From positions 1 through 47,210 of IMG/VR virus record IMGVR_UViG_3300034073_002088: a stretch of DNA of 47,210 nt; one strand, given 5' to 3'. Numbering within the stretch: position 1 is the stretch's first letter; each line of letters starts with the position of its first letter. Shown here piece by piece: positions 21,765-28,848 of the stretch. Origin of the DNA: a virus. The notes under the pieces are model-generated. The model was not told where the DNA came from, ran no database searches, and was given only the letters and a program-made list of their open reading frames with translations. Made by a program: the position numbers and the translations under genes.

Positions 21765-22550
21765 TTGCGGAAGGTAGACATCGTGTTCAAGGAACCAACC
21801 GACGAGGAACTGCGGGCATCCGCGCTCCAATGGCAGAGCATCATGGAGCCGCTTCTGATCGACAAGTGGTCGCCCGGCCTGCTCGCGCTATCTGCCCCGA
21901 CCACGTTCCTGGAGTTCCCCATGGAACTCGCCCGCGAGTGGTGGCAGGAGGAGGAGACCGGCTGGTCGGATACCGCCGAACGGTTCGCATCAGAGATTGA
22001 TCGCGCGTGCGGCTGGGATCTCAAATTCTTCCGCCTCAACAGCAGGTCTCCAAAGGACTGGATGTGGCCGCTGAAGGCGCTGGTCTCGTGCTCGGGACGC
22101 ACGATGTTGTGGGTGATGCGCGGCAGCGAGCGGATGCTGGACGACCTCACGCGGTTCGCGCGCGCCGACGTAAAGCCGGTGCTTTGCCTCAGAGACGTGC
22201 TCTACGGGTGCACGCCGAGTTGGGAACTGCGCGTGTTCGTAAAGAACGGCGTGGTCAAGGCAGTCGCGGAGTACGGGCACGGGCCCACGCTTCGGTTCCC
22301 GCGCGAGAGCGACGAAGAATTGCGAACCAATGCCGAGCGCTACGTCCTCGACGTCGTCGGGCCGCACCTGCCGCGAGACACGGTCGTCGTCGACCTGTTC
22401 TGCGAGTTGCAGAAGTTTACGCTCATCGAGATCAACCCTTACGGCCTTTCGGACCCGGTCGGCGCCGTCAGCTACGAGGCCATCGAGGCGGGCATACCCG
22501 GTATCGCGCGGCATTCCGCTCGCAACAAGCAGGAGGCGGCGCGTGTCTAG
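21765..22550 (+). CDS. CDC123/D123-like ATP-grasp protein
   Basis: TTG 21765 with AAGGAGAG upstream gives 261 aa. FFRLNSRSPKDWMWP, CLRDVLYGCTPSWELRVFVKNG and the late acidic VVVDLFCELQKFTLIEINPYG correspond in order to the motifs of CDC123-like ATP-grasp proteins (PRLN-SPKD; Arg-rich EFR-FV; DxN-type metal motif). Eukaryotic CDC123 helps assemble eIF2; bacterial and phage members are predicted to ligate or modify proteins or RNA. Target unknown. Confidence 0.65.
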   Translation: MRKVDIVFKEPTDEELRASALQWQSIMEPLLIDKWSPGLLALSAPTTFLEFPMELAREWWQEEETGWSDTAERFASEIDRACGWDLKFFRLNSRSPKDWMWPLKALVSCSGRTMLWVMRGSERMLDDLTRFARADVKPVLCLRDVLYGCTPSWELRVFVKNGVVKAVAEYGHGPTLRFPRESDEELRTNAERYVLDVVGPHLPRDTVVVDLFCELQKFTLIEINPYGLSDPVGAVSYEAIEAGIPGIARHSARNKQEAARV

Positions 22551-22605
22551 CCTCACGAAGCGAACGCGCTGGCCGGGAACGGCTCAGAGACAAAGGAGAC
22601 CGGAA

Positions 22606-22803
22606 ATGGATAAGGACGGGCTGTGCAGAGCCATCGACGCACTCGACAACGTGACCGCGAGCCTTGTCAACCTCACGTCGCTATCTGACCGAGTGCACGT
22701 CGAGGCGTTACGAGAGGTGCTGCCAGGGATCATCGCCGCGCTGAAACAGCATTCGGGCTACGAGGCGTATGTCGGCGACATCGCTGCCAAGGAATCAATC
22801 TGA
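22606..22803 (+). CDS. Small helical 65-aa protein
   Basis: ATG 22606 with AAAGGAG upstream and ATGA overlap with the next gene. Acidic helical protein (CRAIDALDNVTASLVNLTSLSDRVHVEALREVLPG). Function unknown. Confidence 0.55.
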   Translation: MDKDGLCRAIDALDNVTASLVNLTSLSDRVHVEALREVLPGIIAALKQHSGYEAYVGDIAAKESI

Positions 22804-23036
22804 TGCCAGCACGCAAGATCAAGGACGACGACGGCGTCGTCGTCACGCCGGGATGCAGGATTGCGTTCTCGTACAGCATCCCGCCCGTGCCCGTCGAGGC
22901 CGAGGTCATCGAGCGCGACGGCAAGATAATAGCGCTGACGCCCGGGCACAATCCGCCCGAGTGTCCGGTGGCGAAGTTGCAAGAGTACGTCTGGAGCTTC
23001 TGGGTTGTGGAGCAGGAAGCCGAAGATGCACTTTAG
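22803..23036 (+). CDS. Small 77-aa beta-rich protein
   Basis: Start overlaps the preceding stop (TGATG). SH3-like beta strands are likely (GVVVTPGCRIAFSYSIPPVPVEAEVIERDGKIIALTPG), ending in a Trp-containing acidic tail. Function unknown. Confidence 0.55.
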   Translation: MPARKIKDDDGVVVTPGCRIAFSYSIPPVPVEAEVIERDGKIIALTPGHNPPECPVAKLQEYVWSFWVVEQEAEDAL

Positions 23037-23172
23037 AGCAGATAACTGGGAGCAGCACGAGGTGCTTTGCTTCCGAGGCGCATCGGCCCAGATCGTGTCC
23101 GTGTGGGTCTTCGCGCGAAGCTGGCGCGAGGCGTGCGAAACGGTCCGGCGCGCGGGATGGACGCCTGCGTAA
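23026..23172 (+). CDS. Small 48-aa protein before integrase
   Basis: ATG 23026 overlaps the previous gene by 11 nt and the stop lies 19 nt before the integrase start. MHFRADNWEQHEVLCFRG continues to VWVFARSWREACETVRRAGWTPA, a natural-looking Trp/Arg-rich small protein. It could be an excisionase-like factor by position, but it shows no clear HTH. Confidence 0.45.
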   Translation: MHFRADNWEQHEVLCFRGASAQIVSVWVFARSWREACETVRRAGWTPA

Positions 23173-23191
23173 ATCGAAATAGGAGGCAGCG

Positions 23192-24385
23192 TTGGCAACT
23201 ATTGTAAAGCGTGGCGGCACCTATCACGCGCGGCACATATATAGAGTGAATGGCGTCCGCAAAGAGAAGACCAAGAGCCTCGGCACGGGGGATGCCCGTG
23301 TCGCCTACCAGCGCCTCGCCGAATGGGAGCGCGAGCTGCAAGCCAGCGAGTTCGGCGAGGTGTATCGCATCCTGATCTCCGACGCGATCATAAGGTGGCA
23401 GCAGGAGACATGGTCGGCGCTGCGGCCCAACACCATCGCGCGATACGAGACGAGCATCGCCCACATCCGCAAGCACTTCGGCGCCAAGCGGGTCGCATCG
23501 ATCACGACAAGCGATCTCGCCTCCTTCGAGGCCGTGCGCCGCCGCGCACCCGGCAGGTTCAAGTCGGACGGCAAGGGCAACGCGGTGTACGCCGCCAAGG
23601 ACAACGGCAAGAAGCTCGGCCCCCGTGTCGCTTGGGCGCCCGTCAGCGATACGACGATCCGGCGCGACTTCGCCTGCCTGTCCTCGCTCCTGACGTTCTG
23701 CGTCTCCCATCGATGGGCCGACGAGAACATCGTCGCGGGCTACCTCAAGTCCCGCAAGCAGGCGCTGGGGCGAGCCCAGGCGCGGACGCGATATCTGACG
23801 CACGAGGAGGAGGCCCGGCTGATCGCTGCCGCATGGCGCCGCAGTCAAGCGAGCGAGTTCGAGCGGCGGATGCTCCCGGCAGCGATCCAATTCGCCATCG
23901 CCACGGGGCTGCGCATATCCGAGATGATGGCCCTGACGTGGCAGGATGTGCAAAGGGGCTCACGGCCCCGAATTGCAGTTCGGGAAGGCAAGGGCGGGAA
24001 GGCCCGGATCGTCCCGTTGCAGCCATGTGCTATTTCCACACTCGACGAGATGCCCGTAGCCCACGGTGGTGGTCTGGTGTTTGCCCACGAGGACGGACGC
24101 CCGCGCGGCAATTTCGACGCCGCGTTCGCATCGGCGTGCAAGCGGGCCGGGCTGCCCGACGTGACGTGGCACGATCTTCGCCGGACGTGCGGGTGCCGTC
24201 TGCTGCAAGACCTTGAGATGAGCATGGTGCAGGTGAGGGATTGGTTGGGTCACAGCTCGGTCGCAGTGACGGAACGGCACTATGCGTTCCTCAAGCTCGA
24301 TGACCTCTTCGAGGCGCTCGAGCGTCATGCGCGAATCGATGCTCGTCCGAAGGCGGACGTTGTGCCGCTCCGTGGACGTCGCTGA
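23192..24385 (+). CDS. int: Tyrosine integrase
   Basis: TTG 23192 with AGGAGG upstream gives 397 aa. N-terminal arm-binding part, a SAM-like core-binding domain (about 60-185) and a catalytic domain with the full set: Arg in ATGLRISEM, Lys in EGKGGKARIVPL, His/Arg in WHDLRRTCG, His in WLGHSSV and Tyr in ERHYAFL. It should recombine attP at 24496-24540 with a host tRNA gene. Two small hairpins follow the stop (24392-24412, 24418-24436). Confidence 0.95.
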   Translation: MATIVKRGGTYHARHIYRVNGVRKEKTKSLGTGDARVAYQRLAEWERELQASEFGEVYRILISDAIIRWQQETWSALRPNTIARYETSIAHIRKHFGAKRVASITTSDLASFEAVRRRAPGRFKSDGKGNAVYAAKDNGKKLGPRVAWAPVSDTTIRRDFACLSSLLTFCVSHRWADENIVAGYLKSRKQALGRAQARTRYLTHEEEARLIAAAWRRSQASEFERRMLPAAIQFAIATGLRISEMMALTWQDVQRGSRPRIAVREGKGGKARIVPLQPCAISTLDEMPVAHGGGLVFAHEDGRPRGNFDAAFASACKRAGLPDVTWHDLRRTCGCRLLQDLEMSMVQVRDWLGHSSVAVTERHYAFLKLDDLFEALERHARIDARPKADVVPLRGRR

Positions 24386-24495
24386 CGCATGGGGTGTGGC
24401 GATTCCACACCCGCGAGGCACGATCTCTGCGTGCCCGACGAAATAAATTATTGAAAGACAACGGATTACAGAGACGGCGGCGGGCGATTTAATTC

Positions 24496-24540
24496 CTCAT
24501 AATCCTTAGGTCGGCGGTTCAAGTCCGCCTCCCGCTACCA
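24496..24540 (+). other. attP core: 3' half of a tRNA gene (CAU anticodon)
   Basis: The sequence contains the anticodon loop CTCATAA, the 3' anticodon arm TCCTT, a T-arm GGCGG-TTCAAGT-CCGCC, acceptor strand TCCCGCT, discriminator A and CCA. The 5' half is missing: upstream bases cannot pair with TCCTT. Integrases often use such blocks so that insertion rebuilds the tRNA, probably tRNA-Met or tRNA-Ile2. Phage genes on both sides mean this is attP, not attL/attR. The next terminator may belong to the element. Confidence 0.8.
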
Positions 24541-24550
24541 ACAAAATCAA

Positions 24551-24581
24551 GGGGTTAGCTGCCATCCAGCTAGCCCCTTTT
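24551..24581 (+). terminator. Rho-independent terminator (+)
   Basis: GGGGTTAGCTG pairs with CAGCTAGCCCC (one G-T wobble) around a 5-nt loop, followed by TTTTGCTTTTT. It separates the integrase operon from the accessory operon. Confidence 0.75.
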
Positions 24582-24649
24582 GCTTTTTCGGACCACCACA
24601 CCGCCTGCAAACACCGGCTGCCAGGGTGGTTCGATTGGTGTAGCAGTGA

Positions 24650-24664
24650 TTGCAGATGTTGCGA
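24650..24664. promoter_or_regulatory. Operator-like site (one mismatch)
   Basis: TTGCA-GATGT-TGCGA, one mismatch, lying 34 bp upstream (centre to centre) of the perfect site at 24684-24698. Confidence 0.45.
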
Positions 24665-24672
24665 CTCTGGCG

Positions 24673-24701
24673 TTGCCCCTAAATTGCAAATAGTGCAATC
24701 T
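24673..24701 (+). promoter_or_regulatory. Promoter with operator for the 24737 operon
   Basis: TTGCCC (24673-24678) and CAATCT (24696-24701) are 17 bp apart. The perfect operator TTGCAAATAGTGCAA (24684-24698) covers the spacer and part of the -10, and the -10 region is shared with 14390-14417. Confidence 0.5.
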
Positions 24702-24736
24702 AACCCCCGACCATTGCAGCCACGGGGGAACCGCCA

Positions 24737-25030
24737 ATGCACGACGCCTATCGCCGAGCAAGCCTGCTCAGTCTCCTTGACCCGGACGATCACCCGCTCG
24801 TCACCGTCTCGCCGCCCGATCTCCTGGGCAGTCTGCCGGACGAGGCCGGACGCGCCGCCCTGAACGCTTGGTACATCGGCCACTACGCCAGCCTCCTCCC
24901 GGAGGACGACGACAGGCGGGCCAGCGCCATGCGCGCCGTCGCGGGCGAGCACCGCATCATCAGCCAGATTGCCGAGCTGATGGCCTATCGCATGCGTGCC
25001 AACGCTGCCGTCGCAGCCAACCTGGGGTGA
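24737..25030 (+). CDS. Hypothetical 97-aa protein
   Basis: First gene behind the regulated promoter. Helical, with acidic and Ala-rich stretches (DEAGRAALNAWYIGHYASLLPEDDDRRASAMRAVAGEH). A GGGGGAA lies 7-12 nt before the ATG. Function unknown. Confidence 0.5.
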   Translation: MHDAYRRASLLSLLDPDDHPLVTVSPPDLLGSLPDEAGRAALNAWYIGHYASLLPEDDDRRASAMRAVAGEHRIISQIAELMAYRMRANAAVAANLG

Positions 25031-25035
25031 GCAGC

Positions 25036-25458
25036 ATGTCTTGGAGACCCAGGGAGATCGACACTCAGCCGATCACGACGCAGGAAGTGCTCGCCGAGCT
25101 GTCGCGTGAGATGAACATGCGCGTGAAAGTCTACACGGCCCGGATCGATAGCGGGCAGATGTCAGCGGACCGAGCCGTTGCGCAGTTTGGGCCGCTCTTC
25201 CGCGCCTACAAGGACTACAACGCCATCGCCAAGGCGGACACGTCTGTGGAGACGCTGCTGAAGCTGCGCGAGCGTCTGGATGCGCGAGGCGGCCTGCATC
25301 GCGTCAAGCTGGCGCTGGACGTGCTGGATGCCGCCGAGAAGAACCCGCAAGCGTTCGCTGCGGCCCTGGGCGGCGAGGCGGCCAAGATGCTCATGGAAGC
25401 ATTTCCTGACGCCAAGATAGTGATCAATGACAGCGACGATCTGGTGGATGCGGCATGA
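25036..25458 (+). CDS. Hypothetical 140-aa helical protein
   Basis: ATG 25036. Mostly helical: ITTQEVLAELSREMNMRVKVYTARID, then LFRAYKDYNAIAKADTSVETLLKLRERLDARGGLHRVKLALDVLDAAEKN and an acidic end. The layout suggests a structural or small-terminase-like subunit but I cannot place it. It overlaps the next gene (ATGA). Confidence 0.45.
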   Translation: MSWRPREIDTQPITTQEVLAELSREMNMRVKVYTARIDSGQMSADRAVAQFGPLFRAYKDYNAIAKADTSVETLLKLRERLDARGGLHRVKLALDVLDAAEKNPQAFAAALGGEAAKMLMEAFPDAKIVINDSDDLVDAA

Positions 25459-25790
25459 GCGAGCAACTGAAACTCGCGCTCGGCGCCAAGCGAGACGCGA
25501 TGCGCAAGGTGCTCGATAGCGCGGGCGTGGACTGGCAGACGCTCGCCCGGCTGGTCGTGCGCACGATGCGCGGCCAGGAGGTGACCGGCGAGGACATCCG
25601 CCTGCGTTGCGCCGAGCTTGGCATCAATCCGCCCCATCACAACGCATGGGGCGCGTTGATCAATCAATTGCAGCACCCCCGCGACGGGACGCGGCCATAC
25701 CTGATCGCGACGGACCGGTTTGTCCCCATGCGGGGACCGAAGTCCAACGCACGCGTGACGCGGGTCTACGTCGTTCCGAGGGATCTGTGA
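25455..25790 (+). CDS. Intact copy of the gene carrying the TnpB insertion
   Basis: 111 aa. N-terminal helical part, middle LRCAELGINPPHHNAWGALINQLQHP and C-terminus YLIATDRFVPMRGPKSNARVTRVYVV. The pattern 'HHNAWGA...' occurs in small phage DNA-metabolism proteins of unknown function. A second, diverged copy of its last about 42 residues follows the TnpB element (27119-27247). A TTGAT motif lies at 25656-25660, exactly where the other copy is interrupted. Confidence 0.65.
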   Translation: MSEQLKLALGAKRDAMRKVLDSAGVDWQTLARLVVRTMRGQEVTGEDIRLRCAELGINPPHHNAWGALINQLQHPRDGTRPYLIATDRFVPMRGPKSNARVTRVYVVPRDL

Positions 25791-25865
25791 TCAATGTTGC
25801 CCGCGCGCAAACCCTGCCCTTCAGGGCGGGGCAAGCGTCGGCCACCAGATGGAGCCACACAGCAA

Positions 25866-27071
25866 ATGCTAGTCCGACGCGCCAACCTTTATCGGCTTGA
25901 GCCGACACCGGAGCAGGCCATCGCGTTTGCTCAGTGGGCTGGCGCGTGTCGCTTCGTTTACAACTGCGGCCTGGAGCAGCGACGCGATTGGCATCGACAC
26001 GCGAAGCTGTCCTATGTCCAGCAGGCACGAGAGATCACAGAGGCTCGCGCAGCGTTCGATTGGCTGGCCGCCGTTCCGGTGCATGCGTTGCAGCAGGCGC
26101 TCCGCGATCTCGACACAGCATATCAGCGCTTCTTTGCGAAGCTGGGTGGCTACCCCAGGCCGCGACAGAAGGAGCGCGACGACACGTTCCGTCTGCCAGA
26201 CCCAAGCTACCTTGGCTTCAAGCGCCTATCGAAGCGGATGGGCGCAATCAAGGTTCCGAAGCTGGGATGGGTCAGGTGTCGGGACTGGCGACCGCTCGGC
26301 GGCGAGCTGCGCAACGTCACGATCCGGCGCAAGGCCGGGCACTGGTATGCAGCCATCCAATGGCAGCGCGAGATCCCTGATCCGGCACCTAAGAATGGTC
26401 CCGCCATCGGCATCGACCGCGGCGTGGCCGTGTTCGCAGCTCTGTCGGACGGCAGCAAGATTGAGCCGCTCAACTCGTTTCGGCGCATCGAGGCAAAGCT
26501 GGCGAAGCTACAACGTCGCCTCGCTCGCAAGACGAAATTCTCGGCCAATTGGCGCAAGCTGAAGGCCAAGATCAGCCGCCTGCATTCGCACGCGGCGAAC
26601 GCTCGGAAAGACTATCTGCACAAGCAGTCGACGATCATCGCCGAGAGCCAAGGCGTGGTGAAAGTCGAGAAGTTGAACGTGCGGGGCATGTCTGCGAGCG
26701 CGAAGGGGACGATTGAGGAGCCGGGCCGCAACGTGCGCGCCAAGGCCGGGCTCAACAAGTCTATCCTCGACCAGGGCTGGTCCATGTTTAGGACCATGCT
26801 CGTCTGGAAGCTGGCGGAACGTGGTGGACGCCTCGAAGAGGTGTCCGCTGCATACACCAGCCAGACCTGCTCGGAGTGCGGCGTGGTCGACGCTGCGAGC
26901 CGTTGCAGCCAGTCCGAGTTCCGTTGCATTGCGTGCGGACATTGTGCCCACGCGGACATCAACGCAGCGAAGAACATTCTCCAGGCCAGGACTTTGGCCG
27001 TAGAGCCTCCCAAGCGAACGCGGATTAAGCGCGTCGGCAAGAGGAAGCAACCCACGGAGGGCTCGCAATGA
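25866..27071 (+). CDS. tnpB: TnpB RNA-guided nuclease
   Basis: 401 aa from ATG 25866. RuvC residues are all present: Asp184 (AIGIDRGVAVFA), Glu268 (VVKVEKLNVRGM) and Asp364 (HADINAAKNIL). The zinc finger is C335-C338...C354-C357 (CSECG... CIACG). N-terminal HTH-like part MLVRRANLYRLEPTPEQAI. TnpB is the ancestor of Cas12 and cuts DNA guided by an omega RNA (reRNA) transcribed from its own 3' end. It should be active. A longer reading from 25794 crosses the left-end hairpin and is unlikely. Confidence 0.93.
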   Translation: MLVRRANLYRLEPTPEQAIAFAQWAGACRFVYNCGLEQRRDWHRHAKLSYVQQAREITEARAAFDWLAAVPVHALQQALRDLDTAYQRFFAKLGGYPRPRQKERDDTFRLPDPSYLGFKRLSKRMGAIKVPKLGWVRCRDWRPLGGELRNVTIRRKAGHWYAAIQWQREIPDPAPKNGPAIGIDRGVAVFAALSDGSKIEPLNSFRRIEAKLAKLQRRLARKTKFSANWRKLKAKISRLHSHAANARKDYLHKQSTIIAESQGVVKVEKLNVRGMSASAKGTIEEPGRNVRAKAGLNKSILDQGWSMFRTMLVWKLAERGGRLEEVSAAYTSQTCSECGVVDAASRCSQSEFRCIACGHCAHADINAAKNILQARTLAVEPPKRTRIKRVGKRKQPTEGSQ

Positions 27072-27117
27072 GCGCCAAATTGGGAACCTCCGGCCTGAAG
27101 GCCGGAGAGCATGTCAG
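26960..27117 (+). ncRNA. Candidate TnpB omega RNA (reRNA) scaffold
   Basis: TnpB reRNAs overlap the 3' end of tnpB and end at the element's right end, with the guide taken from the flank. Here the right-end hairpin (27088-27107) would be the last scaffold stem and the guide would start at about 27118 with TGCCCAGCTGCTC, the first bases of the interrupted gene copy. The 5' boundary is only a guess. Confidence 0.6.
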
Positions 27118-27247
27118 TGCCCAGCTGCTCTACCCGAAGGACGGGACCCGGCCGTATCTGCTGCCGACAGACAAGCTGGTCCCGATGCGGGGGCCGAAGA
27201 GCAACGCGAGGCTGACGCGGGTCTACGTCGTCCCGGCTGACCTTTAA
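27068..27247 (+). CDS. Chimeric 59-aa frame: tnpB tail start fused to the interrupted gene
   Basis: ATG 27068 overlaps the tnpB stop (ATGA) and is preceded by GGAGG with 7-nt spacing. The frame reads MSAKLGTSGLKAGEHVSAQL through the right-end hairpin and then the remnant LLYPKDGTRPYLLPTDKLVPMRG...TRVYVVPADL. About 42 residues match the C-terminus of the 111-aa protein at 25455 with roughly 75% identity. So the element restores expression of the 3' fragment as a translationally coupled fusion. Confidence 0.6.
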   Translation: MSAKLGTSGLKAGEHVSAQLLYPKDGTRPYLLPTDKLVPMRGPKSNARLTRVYVVPADL

Positions 27248-27257
27248 GGATACGCCG

Positions 27258-27494
27258 ATGCGCGACTTCGCGGATATCCCGCACACGAAACGGCTCGCCC
27301 TCTTTGAAAGCCAGGGCGGGATGTACTCCATCGCCTGGACCTACGTCATGTACGCGGGCGATGGCGTGTCGATCTTCAACGACGAGATGGCCGTCGTGAT
27401 CGGCAAGGAGAAGATCAAGGGGCGGGCATATCTGGCTGGAACAGGATCGGGCGGCCCCAATGCAATCCCGCACTATTACGTCGTCGTCTCCTGA
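27258..27494 (+). CDS. Hypothetical 78-aa protein
   Basis: ATG 27258 with AAGGA upstream, starting 11 nt after the chimeric frame. Beta-rich sequence (GMYSIAWTYVMYAGDGVSIFNDEMAVVIGKEKIKG; IPHYYVVVS). No family recognised; same operon. Confidence 0.5.
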   Translation: MRDFADIPHTKRLALFESQGGMYSIAWTYVMYAGDGVSIFNDEMAVVIGKEKIKGRAYLAGTGSGGPNAIPHYYVVVS

Positions 27495-27837
27495 TACCGG
27501 CGAGGTCGCCGCGCTGCTCCAGGCGGCGGCCTTGATCTTCCGCGATGGGCCACCGCCCAAGGCTCGCAAACGGGATCGCTACGACGCCATCGGCGCGATC
27601 TTCAACGCGGCAGGCATACCGGAGCGCCTGATGTACGAGCGCCGGGACGTGATCGCCGCATTCGGGCACCTCGACATCGCCGCGAACCTGATGGCCCATA
27701 TGTCCATCAGCCGCGCGTGCCTGGAGCTTGAACGCGAGGCCCTATTGGCTATCTACCGGCGTGCATGGACGACGGCCAAGCGATCCGAAGCCGCAGCCGA
27801 AACGCAAAAAGGCCCCGGCCCGGCGCGAGGGGGATGA
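27460..27837 (+). CDS. Hypothetical 125-aa helical protein
   Basis: Overlaps the previous gene by 35 nt in another frame and is the last gene before a terminator. Mostly helical (YDAIGAIFNAAGIPERLMYERRDVIAAFGHLDIAANLMAHM), with a Lys/Pro-rich end. No family recognised. Confidence 0.45.
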   Translation: MQSRTITSSSPDTGEVAALLQAAALIFRDGPPPKARKRDRYDAIGAIFNAAGIPERLMYERRDVIAAFGHLDIAANLMAHMSISRACLELEREALLAIYRRAWTTAKRSEAAAETQKGPGPARGG

Positions 27838-27893
27838 CGCGCCGGGCCGGGGCCGGAACCTCGCAGCAGCCGCCAAGCCCGCGAGGATATGTG

Positions 27894-27928
27894 GCCGCCC
27901 AGGTTCGTCCTGGGCGGCTATTTGTTTG
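27894..27928 (+). terminator. Rho-independent terminator (+), convergent junction
   Basis: GCCGCCCAGG-TTCGT-CCTGGGCGGC, a 10-bp perfect stem followed by TATTTGTTTG. It ends the rightward accessory operon where the leftward tail operon also ends (28038). I see nothing else in 27838-28037. Confidence 0.75.
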
Positions 27929-28037
27929 CCCGCTCACGCTCGTGGCGGAGCGAGGCGTTGCGGCGTCGGTGGGCGATCTCGTGGGCTTAGATGCTGGAAA
28001 CAAGCGGCATGCGAGATCGTGCGCATCATGCTCTCCT

Positions 28038-28826
28038 TCAGTTCCAGTTGAGGACTTCATTCAGTTTGCGCGCCGTCTGCGGCCCGTAAACGCCATCGGG
28101 CTCGAGCCCGTGCTTCTCCTGAAACGCGCGCACCGCCTGGGCCGTCACCCAGGTGTAGGCGTCCTGGCAGGTCGTCGGGAACCCGGCTGCCGCCAGAGCA
28201 TCGTGCAGCGCCTCGACGTCGGAGCTGCGCATGCCGTCCGCGAACATCTCGACGGGCGGCTCGGGATCGACAAGCAGCTGGGGCATCATCATCGCGTGCG
28301 GCGGCGTCCAGCGGCCGTAGAAGAACAGCTCAAGTTCGCAGGCGCGGCGGGCAACGAGCGGCGCCAGAGCCTGCGCGTTGTCGCCCGATGCGATCTCGCG
28401 ATACTGCGCCCAGGCACGGGCAAGGCCATCCAGGCTATCGAGGTTCCCGGCGCGAGCAGCTTCGGCGTTCAGGGCGCCGAACCGCCCCGTGTTGATGATC
28501 GCCAGCACCTGCGACGTTGCGAACAGCGTCGGCTTGATGTGCATCACCAGCGAGCAGAGCGCGCCGAATTGATGCGGCTCCAGCGGGACCTTGATTGCCG
28601 ATGTGACGTATGCCTCCACATTCGCGAGGTCGCGCGCCAGCAGGTCGCGTGCCTCGCCCGATGTGATCCGCATCCCCGGATTGACGTTCGGCCCGGAGTG
28701 GCCGTAGCCGATGGTCATGTATGGCCATTGGCCGCCGTGCGAGATGTGAGACGGGCACGCATAGGCGACATGCGCGCACCCGGTGAAGTATTGCATCAGG
28801 TCGATAGCGTCTTCGTGGATCGCCAT
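28038..28826 (-). CDS. Lysozyme-like (GH24-type) protein with altered active site and PG-binding domain
   Basis: 262 aa from ATG 28826. The N-terminal half resembles phage lysozyme, with PYMTIGYGHSG at residues about 37-47, and the end is a PG_binding_1 repeat (TAQAVRAFQEKHGLEPDGVYGPQT). In GH24 enzymes the catalytic Glu starts an EG-x-x-x-x-x-Y motif; here the motif reads TGCAHVAYAC, so Glu is replaced by Thr and the following Asp by Cys. It may use another mechanism or only bind peptidoglycan. It is the last gene of the tail/fibre operon, distant from the holin-spanin cluster. Confidence 0.65.
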   Translation of the reverse strand: MAIHEDAIDLMQYFTGCAHVAYACPSHISHGGQWPYMTIGYGHSGPNVNPGMRITSGEARDLLARDLANVEAYVTSAIKVPLEPHQFGALCSLVMHIKPTLFATSQVLAIINTGRFGALNAEAARAGNLDSLDGLARAWAQYREIASGDNAQALAPLVARRACELELFFYGRWTPPHAMMMPQLLVDPEPPVEMFADGMRSSDVEALHDALAAAGFPTTCQDAYTWVTAQAVRAFQEKHGLEPDGVYGPQTARKLNEVLNWN

Positions 28827-28848
28827 AGTGTCCCCCTTTGGCGAGTGA

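Larger units (their letters stand above)
25795..27117 (+). mobile_element. TnpB OMEGA element (IS200/IS605-type ends)
   Basis: Left-end hairpin CCCTGCCC-TTCA-GGGCGGGG (25812-25831, one G-T pair) and right-end hairpin CTCCGGCC-TGAA-GGCCGGAG (27088-27107) flank a single tnpB gene. No tnpA is present. The right end resembles typical ends of the form hairpin-AG(A/G)GCATGTCA. The 3' flank is a remnant of a copy of the neighbouring 111-aa gene, so the element sits inside a second, truncated copy. Ends are approximate. Confidence 0.75.

Noticed and set aside
24496-24540. A complete tRNA gene
   Set aside because: Only the 3' half is present; the upstream bases do not form the 5' acceptor, D arm or anticodon 5' strand.
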